From Chrysochromulina tobinii (lineage: Eukaryota; Haptophyta; Prymnesiales; Chrysochromulinaceae), in the NCBI GenBank assembly GCA_001275005.1, contig JWZX01002115.1, forward strand, positions 1 to 15,990: a DNA stretch of 15,990 nt, given 5' to 3'. Below the pieces are notes generated by a model, which was given only the letters and a program-made list of their open reading frames with translations, was not told the origin of the DNA and searched no databases. This document shows positions 1 through 9,540 of the stretch, one piece after another. Both the position numbers and the translations under genes were made by a program. The first letter of the stretch is position 1. Every line of letters starts with the position of its first letter.

Positions 1-1100
1 CCTAGGTGCTGCCTAGTTCGTAATCAAGTTGCCCCACGAGGGAACGCGCCCCCCCGTCGGTCCGCGACTAGTGGTGCCTACCCATTGGGGCGGTGGCGAC
101 ACGTCGTGATCGCAATGCAGTGGCAGCGGCGGCGGCGGCGACGGCGGCTACCTGTGCTCGACACTGCCGTCACGCGACGGTGTCGAGTGCGTCTTTGCGT
201 TCCCCAAGGCTGTGGTGACGGAGGCGGCGATGGTGGAGCGGAGCGGAGTGGAGTCGTACGATGTTGGCTCGGAGAGCGACAGTCACGACGCGTTAATTAC
301 ATGGTAAATTATTATAATTGTGCGGCCTGGTCGCGCCCTCGTGCTTCCTGCTCGACGTAGGGAGAGCCTCCGAGACGTGGCCGAACGCGTGACGGCCCGT
401 GCGTTCGCGAGAAGTCATCAAAAATTAGAACCAGTCAACCAGAGCGGTTTTTTCGCACTGACAGGCCCGGGCGGGGCAAGAGAGGCTGCCGCGCGCCTCA
501 CGGAGGCGGCGCGCATCGTGCCCATGCTGCCCGAGTACGTGTGGCTGCACGTGCTCGGCGAGACAGCGGCCAGCATGGCGGCCTGGCCGGCCGGCAAGCT
601 AGCCAGCAAGCAACTGAATGCAATCGCCAACATGGAGGGCGCTAACACAGCCGAGATGACACAGCCACCCGGTGGCTTGCGTACCTTCATGGTCTGGTCG
701 AGTGTGTGAACCGCATCTATAACCACATACTTGGTTCTGGTTGTTAGGTCCATTGGGAAGCAATCAATCAGGAGCGCAAATGAGGACCGTTGGAGAAGGG
801 TACCTAGCGCAAATAGCGTTATGCTCCCGACCCGGACACGGGTCGCTCAATACCCAATGGTCCGCACTCCCGAAAGGTCGTGCTAATCCGACGGGCATAT
901 AAATGACCGATCCCATGACAGAGTACGTACCGTACTACCGATGTGTCCCCGTGTGTGACACAGCACCAGAGCGTTGGGCGACGTTGAGAATGCAGCTGTT
1001 GCGAAACGACACGCTTCGCAGGCCTAACGCGATGGCCAAGCCGACGCACGTCTTGCTGCTCTTTGTGCTCAGAAATTGCAGTTAGCGCCGTCGAAGCAAA
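1..1100. other. No intact gene; scattered coding-like patches
   Basis: I find no complete gene here. The best patch is on + at about 478-710, where a frame reads through GGAREAAARLTEAARIVPML and then a segment around LPEYVWLHVLGE that weakly recalls the start of an F-box. The frame then ends, and a neighbouring frame continues for about 20 codons from about 682 (YLHGLVECVNRIYNHILG) before a TAG near 744. This could be decayed coding sequence or an exon edge I cannot place. Positions 290-325 are an AT-rich patch in otherwise GC-rich DNA. No tRNA or rRNA signature was seen. Confidence 0.3.
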
Positions 1101-1103
1101 CTG

Positions 1104-2260
1104 CTCGAGCACGACGAGCTCTCGTACTTTGCAGCCTTGTTCACAGATCAGCTCGCGCGTCTGTACACCATCAAGAAGCTTGGCACTCTGACGTGCAAGG
1201 GACCAAGGGTCTCCTGACTCTCGCTCGCAGCTCGCCTCAGGTGATCATGATCATCAACGCCGTTGCATCCGATGGTTGCTGTGGCCATGCTTTCTGCATC
1301 TACAACAACCTCATTTACGATTCTGCCGAGGAGCGCGCGATGCCAATGGAACAGCATTGGCTCGATCGGGTGCGTCCGCGCCAACGCGTGGGATCCCTCT
1401 TAATCCCTCGACATTTGCATGCGTCAAGTCAGCTGGCAAGCGCTGGAGCAGCAGATGGTCGAGCGGCCAGAGTGGCGGCCTGGGCTCTGCGCTAGCGCGT
1501 GCATCCCATGGGGCAGCGATCTGGCGCGCTCGCTCATGAACGCGTGCGTGGCCACGTGGATGGCGCTGCCAGGAGGCACGAGACTCGAGGACGTCCTCGA
1601 TCCAAGTGCCGAGCTCGTACGCTTACTCGTACGCCATCACATCCTCGCCGCCATTACGGAGGTGGAGCGCACGAGCGCGTGGGCCGAGGGGGTGGAGGAG
1701 CAGGTGAGCGGTGGAGGCGGGGCCGCCTCGCTGGCTGCTACGGCGCTCAGGGCAGGGCCATACGCGCTCGCGGTGCGCCTCCTTGCGGGGTGCGGTGTAC
1801 GGGGACGAGCGTGGACGTCCGACGAGCGGCTCGGCGCGGCGCGTCGTGTGCTCAATCGCAGGATTCTGCGCAGCGGCGGCGCTTCGGGGGGCCCTGCTGG
1901 AGAGGAGGCGGATGCGGCGGCGGAGGAGGCGGACAGGAGGAGGAGGAGGAGGGCGACGACGACGACGGGACCTGTCGAGCGCACCTTGCGGCAAAGCTTG
2001 AGCGTGTGCTGGCGCTGCTCGCCGCGGTGCACGTGCTCACGGCGTGCGAGGGCGGCGAGCCAATCCGTCGCCAGATGGAGGCCCTCGTGGTGCGAGGCGA
2101 TCGCCACAGCTCAACATCTTCAAGGACGCCGCGCGTCTCGCCGGCCTCCGCGGCTACCGGCGCAGCCTGCGCACCGTCGCGGAGCAGGCGGTGAGCGGCC
2201 GGCCGCTCGCCCAGTGCCACGGGGGCGCACATTGTCAACTTGCTGCTCATACATGTAGCA
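1104..2260 (+). pseudogene. Degenerate or multi-exon hypothetical gene
   Basis: Protein-like stretches follow one another on + but in different frames. Frame 1104 encodes LEHDELSYFAALFTDQLARL and stops at 1215. A second frame (about 1248-1390) encodes a segment with GHAFCIYNNLIYDS followed by an acidic patch. A third frame runs from ATG 1419 through WRPGLCASACIPWGSDLARS to about 1703. A possible donor (CAG then GTGAGC at 1704) and an acceptor-like CGCAG ending at 1861 would pass phase 0 into the frame encoding KLERVLALLAAVHVLTACEG (about 1995-2100). Near 2100 the likely frame shifts again, without a plausible intron, to NIFKDAARLAGLRGYRRSL. The shift with no intron favours a broken gene or a sequence error. 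I do not recognise the family. The His..Asp spacing in the second stretch could suggest a papain-like peptidase tail, but that is weak. Confidence 0.3.
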
Positions 2261-2299
2261 CCGTGGACTGCGGCCACGGCAGTTGACCGTCGACTATCG

Positions 2300-2454
2300 C
2301 TTCACACATGCTCCTCAGCAGCCCTGCTTGCTATCCCGCACCTTCCCACAAAACTTCCCACTTCCCCCCTTTCCCCCCTCCACGATGTGTTGCATGCAGG
2401 AACCTTCACAAACACATCTCGCGACTTTCACACCCTAAACGGAGATCTCCGCTG
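2300..2454 (+). promoter_or_regulatory. Pyrimidine-rich 5' leader of gene 1
   Basis: The 155 bases before the chosen ATG are rich in C and T runs (about 2340-2390, including two CCCCCTTTCC-like blocks), unlike the GC-rich purine/pyrimidine mix around them. A promoter or 5' UTR is the likely role. The open frame extends upstream to ATG 2308, but those residues are Pro/His/Ser-rich and look untranslated. No TATA box is evident. Position of the transcript start is inference. Confidence 0.4.
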
Positions 2455-5400
2455 ATGGCGTGCGCCGAGGCCGAGGGCTCCTACTCGGTCGCCGTGCATG
2501 GGCGCTGCATGATTGCGCACTCGTTCAAGGGCGAGTGCTTCGGGCCCGCGCAGGCGCTGCACGGCTGCACGTACGTCGTCGACGCCATCGTCGAGGGCCC
2601 CAAGCTCCAAACGGGCGCAAACTACCTCGTCGACATCTGCCTTGCGGAGCGCGCCTTGCATGACGCTCTCGGGTGCTACCATGAGCGCAACCTCGACGAG
2701 CTCGACGAGTTCGCGGGCGAGAACACGACGTGCGAGCGCGTCGCGAGGGCCGTGTGGGAGCGCATGGCCGCGGCGCTTCCCGGCCCGCCTGCGCTCGCCG
2801 TGCTCCGTGTCGTCGTGCACGAGTCGGACGTGGCGCATGTGGAGTACGAGCGCGCGCTTGGCGACGATGCGGCGCCCGCCCTGTACACGGTGAGCGTCCG
2901 CGGCCGCTTCATGGCGGCGCGCTCGCTGCGCGGCGCGCGCTTCAGCGAGTCGCAGCAGCGGCTGCATGGCGGCACCTTCGTCGTCGACGCGCTCTTCTCG
3001 GGCACAACGCTCGACAACGGGCCCAACTACCTCATCGACATCTGCCTGGCGGAGGAGCTCGTGCGGAGGGCCACCGCGCCTCTGCAGCAGACGCACCTCG
3101 ACGGTGACTCGACGGTGCTGCTCAAGGCCGCGGGCGTCGCCAATGCCACTGCGAGCGGCCTGGCCAAGGCGTTGTGGACCTCGATCGCGCAGGGGCTGCC
3201 GCCGACCCACGGGCTTCGCGGGCTCAAGCTGGTTGTGGCCGAGCACGACGCGTCCGTCGCCGAGTACGACGGCCGCCTTGGCCACGCGCCGACGCCCCCG
3301 ACGCCGACGATGCGCAGCGCCTTGGAGAGACGGTTGATGGAGAAGGAGCCGCCCGGGTGCGAGAGCGGACGGCCGTTGCTTGCCGAGGATGACCCGTTGA
3401 TTGTGCCGATGATGGCCAGTTGGGTGTGCCGCGGATGGCCCGTCGATTGCCGCGGATGACCTGCCTCGCATGCACGTGCTCACCGCAGCGCCTCGTCCCC
3501 ACAGTTACGTGAGCGGATGGCCGTTGATTGCCGATGATGACCTGCCTCGCATGCACGTGCTCACCACATCGCCTCGTCCCCACAGGTACGTGAGCGGCGG
3601 CCGACACACGATCGTGGCGCGCGGCCGCTGCATGATCGCGCACTCGTTCACGGGGCTGATCTTCGGGCCTGCGCAAGCGCTGCACGGCTGCACGTACGTG
3701 ATCGACGCGCGCTTGAGCGCCGACGGCTTGTTGGAGGACAGCGAGCTCGCATGCACGCGCGCCGAGGCGGAATCGGCGCTCGCCGACGCACTCCGGGTGT
3801 ACCACCAGCGCAACCTGGACGATCTCGCGGAGCTCGCGGGCGAGAACACGACGTGCGAGCGCGTCGGGCGCGCCCTGTGGTGCCGGATGGCCGCCGCGCT
3901 GCCCTTCTCGAGCCGCTCCGGCCTCGCGCCAATCTCCGAGCTCGAGATTGTCGTGCGCGAGTCGGACGTGGCTTGGGCCGCGTACCGCCGGCAGCTGGGC
4001 CCGCCACCCCCTGCGTGCGGAGCGGCGGTGGTGCTCGACCTCGACAGCCTCGGCGGCTCGGCGCGCATGGAGGAGGCGAGTGCCGACGGCCTGAGCGGCG
4101 ACACTCCGTCGGGGATCGTGCACCGCACGCCGCTGAGCGCCATCACGAGCGCGATGCCCTACCTCCTGGCGGTTGCCTCAGCACAGCCCGCGGCCGAAGC
4201 CCTCGCGGCACTGAGGCGGCTCGGCATCGATGCGGACGCGCAGCCGGTCGTGATGCTCTCCCCAGACGTCGCTGGGCTCTCGGGCTCGAATGGTGGTGCC
4301 GCTCAGCCCGGTACGGCGCTCGGTGCGACGCCCACGTCCACGGCGGCCTTTTGGGCGGCTGCAGCGCGCTCCATCGGACGCGCGCCTCTGGGGGCGCCTG
4401 CCGCCGACGGCATGGCCGCCCGGCCGTTGCTGGTCGTCTCTGCATCGGCGGCTACGCACGCGGCAGTGCAGGCAAGCGGCGTGGCTGTAGCGCCCTCGCC
4501 CCTGGTGACGGCCACGTGCGCGTGGGACCGCGCCACGCTCGCGGGCCTCGGATGCTGCCGCGCGCGCGACGACGGGCCCGAAGCGCGCGTCGCGTACCTC
4601 GCGGCGAAGCGCCCGATCGACGCCGCCGCGTACAATCGCGAGGTGCTCGCCGCCTTGGAGCGCGCCCTGAAGCAGCGTGTCCCTCGCTCGACTGTGACCT
4701 CGAGGCCGCACCCCGGCGCGCGACCGACCATGACAGCGACGCTCCGTGTCTTCGACCTGGGCGCGGGCACGCTCTCCATGCTGCCGGTCGTCGTGGCGGC
4801 CGCCGCACGTGCCGGCTACGACGCCCTCGAGTACGCGGCCTTCGACTCGGATGCTGACCTGCTCGAGGCGGCGGCCGCGGCCCAGATTACGAGCCACGGG
4901 TACGTTGTCGTCGGCACGCCAGTCCCGGCTGGCGACAGGGGCTCAAGGGGCGCTCGCCGTACGCAAAGCGCCTCGGAGCCGTCGATTTTGCATCACCTCG
5001 TCAGCGGGCAGCTCGGCTCGCCACTGCGCGTGAGCCTCGCCCTTTACGTGGCCAACGTGCTCGACCTCGACCTGCACGTCCGTGCCGAGGCACGACCGCC
5101 CGCGCCGCCCGCGCCGCCCGCGCCGCCCGCGCCGCTCTCTCCTCCAGATTTACTCGTCGCCTCGGGCTTCGCGGACCTGCTGCCGCCGAGTCAGCTCGCC
5201 GCCTTGCTCGCGCGTCTCGCACCCGGAGGGCTCGCCTACATGCCCATCACCTTCGCCGGCGTCACGCGCACGGTACCCGCCGCCGACGGCCACGGCAGCA
5301 CGCCCTCGGACGCGCGCGTGATCGCAGCGTACCACGCGCACCTGGAGGCGCAGGGCCAATACATCGACCCACGCCCCTTTTGCGACGCGCTGGGCGCCGT

Positions 5401-6763
5401 AGGCGGCGAGGTTCTTTGCAAGGGGCCCTCGCCATGGCAGATCGGACCGGAGGAGCCGTTGCACGCGTGGATGGTCGACTTTTTGGCGGCGGGCACTGCG
5501 CCGGCGCTCTGGGCGGCAGGCTGGGACGCGGCGGCCTGGCGCATTTCACTGCTCGAGCGGCGCGCGCTCATCGTCGCCGAGAATGTCGACCTGCTGCTCC
5601 AGCTTCCGCCGCCGGCCGCTGCGCACGGGGCGGCGACGGCAGCCGCGACGGCGGCAGTTGCGGCGACGACGACGGCGACGGCGGCGACGGCGACGGCGGC
5701 AGCTGCGGCGACGGCGGCACGGCGCAGCTACAGCGGGTTGGAGTTTGTGGCGCCGCGGCAGGTGCAGCTCGTTGAGCGGACCTTCCCGGCCGGCGGGCTA
5801 GCGGCTGGCGCCGTTGAGATCCGCACCCTCACCTCGATGATCTCAACGGGCACGGAGCTCCTCATCTACCGCGGAGAGTTTGACGCGAGCGACGAGCCGC
5901 TCGACGCCACGATCGCCTCCTTTTCGGAGGCTGGGCTGTCGTACCCGATGGCGTACGGCTACTCTCTCGTCGGCGAGATCGCCGCGGTCGGCGCGGGTGT
6001 GCCTGCGCGCTCGGTGGGCTCCCTCGTGTTTGCCTTCGCGCCTCATGCGACCGCCGCGCTCGTCGACGCTGGCGCGTACCAGGCCGTTCCCGCCGGCATC
6101 AGCGCCGCAGACGCCGCCTTCCTCCCCGCGGCCGAAACGGCCATCTCCATCGTGCACGACGCGCACCCGCGGGCGGCCGAGACGGTGCACGTGTTCGGAT
6201 GCGGCGTGATTGGGCTGCTCGTACTCGCCGCGCTCAAGGCGCTCGGCGTGCGGGCCGTCGCCGTCGATCCCGACGCGTCGCGGCGGGCGCTTGCGCTCAG
6301 CCTCGGCGCCAGCGCCGCATACCCTCCCGCCACAGCGCCGCGCCGTGCAGCGGATGTGACGATCGAATGCTCGGGCAACCCTGCAGCGCTGCAGGGGGCC
6401 ATCGATGGCGCGCTGGACTCGGGGCGCGTGGTGCTCGCCTCCTGGTACGGGCGCAAGCCCGTGGGCCTCGTGCTCGGGACACGGTTCCACCGTAGCCACC
6501 TGGAGATCATCGCCTCGCAGGTCTCCGTGATCACGGGTCCACACGCGAGCCGCTGGTCCAAGGGGCGTCGCTTTGGCGCCGCCTGGGACCTCCTCCGTGC
6601 CTTCAAGCCGGCGTCCACTCTGCCCGTGCTCACGCTGCCGCTGCAACGCGCGCCCGAGGCCTACGAGCTGCTCGATCGCAACGCAGCCACGGTGGTGCTA
6701 CTCTCCTACGGCGAGGGCGACAAGGGCGCGCCCTTCGGGCTCTCTCACCGCAGCCGGATTTGA
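2455..6763 (+). CDS. Triple PTPS-like / methyltransferase-like / zinc-type alcohol dehydrogenase fusion
   Basis: The gene joins 2455..3356 and 3586..6763 (4080 nt, 1359 aa); the 229-bp phase-2 intron restores the frame. Three PTPS/QueD-like domains lie at about 11-136, 143-272 and 307-436. Domain 1 shows MIAHSF, then LHGCTY, NYLVDI, NTTCE and VVVHESDVAHVEY. The second His of the usual HGH zinc motif is Cys or Gly, and domain 2 has also lost the first His. Residues 446-680 are of uncertain fold; DLDSL near 450 and a later hydrophobic strand faintly recall HAD phosphatases. Residues 686-985 resemble a SAM methyltransferase, with DLGAGT and a following YAAFDSD. An Ala/Thr linker leads to an MDR dehydrogenase (about 1016-1352) with SMISTGTELLIYRG, the Rossmann loop FGCGVIGLLV and ASWYG. 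From memory, this PTPS type and this dehydrogenase type are often neighbours in bacteria, so the fusion would collapse a pathway into one chain. The pathway's product is unknown to me. ATG 2455 was chosen because domain 1 begins right after it. Confidence 0.85.
3357..3585 (+). other. Intron of gene 1, made of tandem introner-like units
   Basis: The intron begins GTGCGAGAGCGG after CCCG and ends CGTCCCCACAG. The upstream frame breaks after codon position 2 and the downstream frame resumes at position 3, so removal of exactly 229 nt joins PTPS domain 2 to domain 3 in frame (the split codon is GG/G, Gly). Its last 162 bases are two 81-bp tandem units, preceded by one or two decayed partial units. 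The first bases of the intron resemble the first bases of the downstream exon (GTACGTGAGCGGCGGCCG). The upper unit also ends in CACAG at 3504, an alternative acceptor in the same phase. Confidence 0.85.
3424..3585 (+). repeat. Two tandem 81-bp introner units
   Basis: Unit 3424-3504 and unit 3505-3585 are nearly identical over most of their length: both carry GATGACCTGCCTCGCATGCA, ACGTGCTCACC and GCCTCGTCCCCACAG. The downstream unit starts TTACGTGAGCGG, where the exon copy at 3586 has GTACGTGAGCGG, so the inner donor GT is mutated to TT. Each unit is a multiple of three and has no stop in the gene's frame. Confidence 0.9.
5097..5148 (+). repeat. Pro/Ala-rich microsatellite inside the methyltransferase-like domain
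   Basis: Four or so copies of the 9-mer GCGCCCGCC encode APP repeats in gene 1. They form a low-complexity insertion between LDLHVRAEA and the DLLVASGFADLLP strand, probably a surface loop. Confidence 0.7.
5627..5724 (+). repeat. GCGACGGCG-type microsatellite encoding an Ala/Thr linker
   Basis: Short GCGACGGCG and GCGACGACG repeats encode about 30 Ala/Thr residues. The tract sits exactly between the methyltransferase-like and dehydrogenase domains of gene 1 and looks like a flexible interdomain linker. Confidence 0.75.
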
Positions 6764-7290
6764 GGCATCACCTGCGGAGTCGAACGCGTCGTCTCGGGGT
6801 CGCTTCGTCGTCCCCCCGGCGCCCGGGGACCGGGGGTCATCCTCGGACCTCGCTCAACTAGATCGGGTGCCCGTGACGAGGCGAGGGCTCTGGTTGTGTG
6901 TATGGCGTGGGCGGTTCGGGCATCGGGGCCGATAGGTGGGATCGCGGTCGAACGATTGGTCGAAAAACTCGAAGGCCTCAGTGTAATATCGTGATTGCAC
7001 TTCGCTTCCGCGCCGCGCCGATCACATCTGACAACAAGAAGATCAAGTCACGTATTGACACCAGAAAAACTCGAAGGTATCTACCGACTTCGGGTGACTT
7101 CGCACTCCCGCTGCCGAAGGCTTGCTCCTTGGCTTGGTGTTGCACGGGAGGACAACGATATGCAGGAGCGGAGGAGCGGGAGCAGCGGACGACGATGCGA
7201 CCCGCCGAACCCTACCCGGGAGGCGTGGCTGCATGAGAGGCTAGGAAGCGCTAGGCCTGTGCATGCAGCAAACTATAGAGCGGACCAAAT
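6764..7290. other. Spacer between genes 1 and 2
   Basis: No gene is supported here. The stretch holds the 3' UTR of gene 1 and the promoter of gene 2. A 14-bp direct repeat, GAAAAACTCGAAGG, occurs at 6962-6975 and again at 7064-7077. No AATAAA polyadenylation signal and no TATA box are visible. Base composition is less GC-biased than in the coding regions, especially at 7000-7075. Confidence 0.5.
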
Positions 7291-7326
7291 TTGGATGTGA
7301 TTTTTGCTGCAAAAGGAGCATCCGGC

Positions 7327-8712
7327 ATGCTGCTCTTCTCGGCTCTGATTCTTGGAGCGGCGCTGAAAGCGGACGAGGAGCAGGCGGCCCTCCTTCAAAG
7401 GAAACATGCTGTGGACGATGAGGCCGCCTCCGCAAAGGAAGCGGCCGAGAAGCCCGCGGCCGCGAGCGACGCGGCTGCAGCAAAGGGCCGCGCGCAGGTG
7501 CTCGTCATGGTCTCGGACCACGGAAGTGGCACGTCGAACCTGGAAAAGGCGCTCGGCACCCACCCGTGCATGTTCAGCCTCGGGGAGACGTTCGGAACAA
7601 AACTGCTGTGGTCGAAAGGCAAGGACCCAGCTGAGTGCACTCCTGGTCGAGGTGGTGAGTTCGTACTCTTCGACGCGGACTCCGGCAACTTCAACCCTGG
7701 CAGTGTCCCGCCGATCGAGAAAGAAATAGCAGGCAGCATCGAAGATTGCCTCAGCAACAACTTGGGCAAAGACAGGAGCCCCATCGACTCGGCTCACTCG
7801 CTGTTCCCTGGTCTTCAGTACAACCTCGCTGACTACTACGTCCGCGTCCGCGATCTGGTCTGCAAGGGCGTGCCCGCAGACGTGTGCCCCCCCTCCGACT
7901 GCACCATCTCGGTCAAGATGTTCCCGGCTCATGTCGACGGCAAAGCGGTCGAACAGTTCACAAAGGCAGACGTAGCGACAGAATGCACGCGGAAGAAAAA
8001 CGAGAAGGCGATGGAGGCGTGGAAGAAGGAGCTTGGCAATTTGAAGCAGAACCCCAAGATCGCGACGTTGAAGGTCACCCGCAATGAGCGTGACCGGCAG
8101 TTCTCAACCTTTCATCGGTTTGGCATCGACCCCGAGTTTGACTGCAGCTTCCCGCGCCCCCCTTCTTCGTTCGCAACCGCGTCGAAAGCGTACGCCGACG
8201 TCGAGATCCAGAACGAGAACTGCTGGGCAGATGCGCCTGGCGCCGAAAAGTGCCTCCGCGACGCTCTTCAGCTAGTCAACCTGTCTGCCGAATCCAAGGG
8301 GTTTCTGCAGGCGGCGACGGAGGTGATCATCGGGCAGTCGACGAACACGAAACAGGAGATCGCCACCGAGAGTTGCTCCACCTCCCCCGCTGCCACCTTC
8401 AAGAGGATGGCGAATGGCGAAGTGCACAAGAAGGATGACACGGTCCAAGTCGCAGACCAGGTCCCTGATTGCATTCCTCATCGGCTGCCGGATTACAGTT
8501 GGTCCTGGTGCCCCGCGGTGGGGGCGGTGCCGGCGCCGCTCAACGTGCCTGAGGCAGTCGCTGCACCGGCCCCAGCTGAAGATCCCGAGGATCCCGAAGA
8601 CCCCGAAGATCCCGAAGAAGATCCCGAACTGGTGCCTGAGGCAATCGTCTCACCGGCCCCTGAAGATCCCGAGGGCCCTGAAGTGTCCCCCGAGAGTCCC
8701 GAGGATCCTTAA
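7327..8712 (+). CDS. Sulfotransferase-like secretory-pathway protein
   Basis: Single-exon frame, 461 aa from ATG 7327. I chose this start because it gives a short hydrophobic N-terminus (MLLFSALILGAALKA) that fits a signal peptide or Golgi signal anchor; the upstream ATG 7291 would add 12 residues. At residues 58-76 VLVMVSDHGSGTSNLEKAL, followed by HPCMFSLGE, fits the 5'-phosphosulfate-binding loop of PAPS-dependent sulfotransferases. At 252-260 RNERDRQFS fits the 3'-phosphate-binding motif (Arg and Ser). Many Cys residues lie between and after them, consistent with a lumenal, disulfide-bonded enzyme. The expected role is transfer of sulfate from PAPS to a sugar or protein acceptor; the acceptor cannot be told. 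The tail is an unusual Asp/Glu/Pro repeat. A related non-catalytic P-loop protein is the main alternative. Confidence 0.75.
   Translation: MLLFSALILGAALKADEEQAALLQRKHAVDDEAASAKEAAEKPAAASDAAAAKGRAQVLVMVSDHGSGTSNLEKALGTHPCMFSLGETFGTKLLWSKGKDPAECTPGRGGEFVLFDADSGNFNPGSVPPIEKEIAGSIEDCLSNNLGKDRSPIDSAHSLFPGLQYNLADYYVRVRDLVCKGVPADVCPPSDCTISVKMFPAHVDGKAVEQFTKADVATECTRKKNEKAMEAWKKELGNLKQNPKIATLKVTRNERDRQFSTFHRFGIDPEFDCSFPRPPSSFATASKAYADVEIQNENCWADAPGAEKCLRDALQLVNLSAESKGFLQAATEVIIGQSTNTKQEIATESCSTSPAATFKRMANGEVHKKDDTVQVADQVPDCIPHRLPDYSWSWCPAVGAVPAPLNVPEAVAAPAPAEDPEDPEDPEDPEEDPELVPEAIVSPAPEDPEGPEVSPESPEDP
8545..8709 (+). repeat. In-frame tandem duplication with DPE repeats at the end of gene 2
   Basis: Two copies of an approximately 87-bp (29-codon) unit start with GTGCCTGAGGCA at 8545 and 8632. 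Each contains CACCGGCCCC and ends in 9-bp GATCCCGAA-like repeats that encode Glu-Asp-Pro triplets. The pure triplet run is at 8581-8628. The result is an acidic, Pro-rich, probably disordered C-terminus. Confidence 0.85.
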
Positions 8713-9540
8713 GGGTCCCGAACTGTCCCCGCGGGGTGGTCAATCAAGGCTCGGGGCACGAGCTCACGCTTCGACGCAATTGCACGTGAGCGCAGGACTC
8801 AGGACTCTGAGTGTGTGCGTGCTGTGAGTGAGGGGGGTCCTACTGTAGCAGTCTGGTAGCGGTCAGTGCTTTCGTGAGTTGCATGTTCCGGTACCCGTGA
8901 CCCCCCCGCACGCCCCGGTGTCGTGTAGCGACAGGATCGTCATCGTCTTGAGCGCGGTGCGTGTATTAGTGGCGCCTTGTGTGTTCTCGACCGTTGTGTC
9001 CGCGGTGTACAGTGCCCGATGACACACCGCTCACACAACCCTCAAGCTCGTGAAGCTAAAATACCGTCGAAAATACCGAGGCCGCGGAGCGGAGGCGAAG
9101 GAACCCGCGACTCCGGGCGGGCACGTCCCGCGACGGACCCGTGCGCCATGGACGAACCCCACTCGACTCGGCCGCGACACGCGTGCCCGCGCGCACGAAA
9201 CTCACGTAATACACTGTACTGAGGTCAAATCAAGAGCACACGTTGTTTTGCAAAGCGTACTCAGAAACTGAGTACTTTCTGCCCCGCACCCACGTCATCA
9301 ACTCTTGGCACCCTGGATCCTCGCCTGGCAGCGCCATCTCGCTTTCAGCGGGGCAGAGCGCTGCTCCTTGGAACAGCTTGCAATCCCTCGCCCGTGTGTA
9401 CTCACCCCTCGTCACGATCCAGGCCGGAGACACTCTGGATCCGTCGATCTCGGCGATCTCGGCGATCTCGGCGATCTCGTCGATCTCGTCACGATCCGGA
9501 GACACTCTGGATCCGTCGATCTCGGCGATCCCTTCGCGAC
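8713..9540. other. Convergent spacer; 3' regions of genes 2 and 3
   Basis: No gene is supported. Genes 2 (+) and 3 (-) end toward each other here. The right third is repetitive (9424-9530). A minus-strand frame stays open from 9562 down to 9230, but it begins inside the repeat at the end of gene 3 and reads low-complexity Ile-Ala-Glu repeats, so I treat it as 3' UTR. No AATAAA-type signal was seen on either strand. Confidence 0.5.
9424..9530. repeat. 35-bp direct repeat with nested 9-bp units
   Basis: A 35-bp sequence beginning CCGGAGACACTCTGGATCCG occurs at 9424-9458 and again at 9496-9530, 72 bp apart. The space between is filled by 9-bp GGCGATCTC units and their GTCGATCTC variants. It lies just downstream of the gene 3 stop codon, in its likely 3' UTR. 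Confidence 0.85.

Noticed and set aside
85-360. Arg-rich 91-aa plus-strand frame
   Set aside because: Composed of CGG-type repeats with no recognisable motif; it ends by chance in the AT-rich patch.
2308-3459. PTPS-like protein ending at 3459 as a separate gene from the 3470-6763 frame
   Set aside because: The stop lies inside the intron repeats; GT at 3357 and AG at 3585 with matching phase 2 join the frames and complete PTPS domain 3.
2428-3483. 351-aa minus-strand open frame over the first PTPS domains
   Set aside because: Arg/Ala/His-rich shadow of gene 1, while the plus strand has clear domain motifs.
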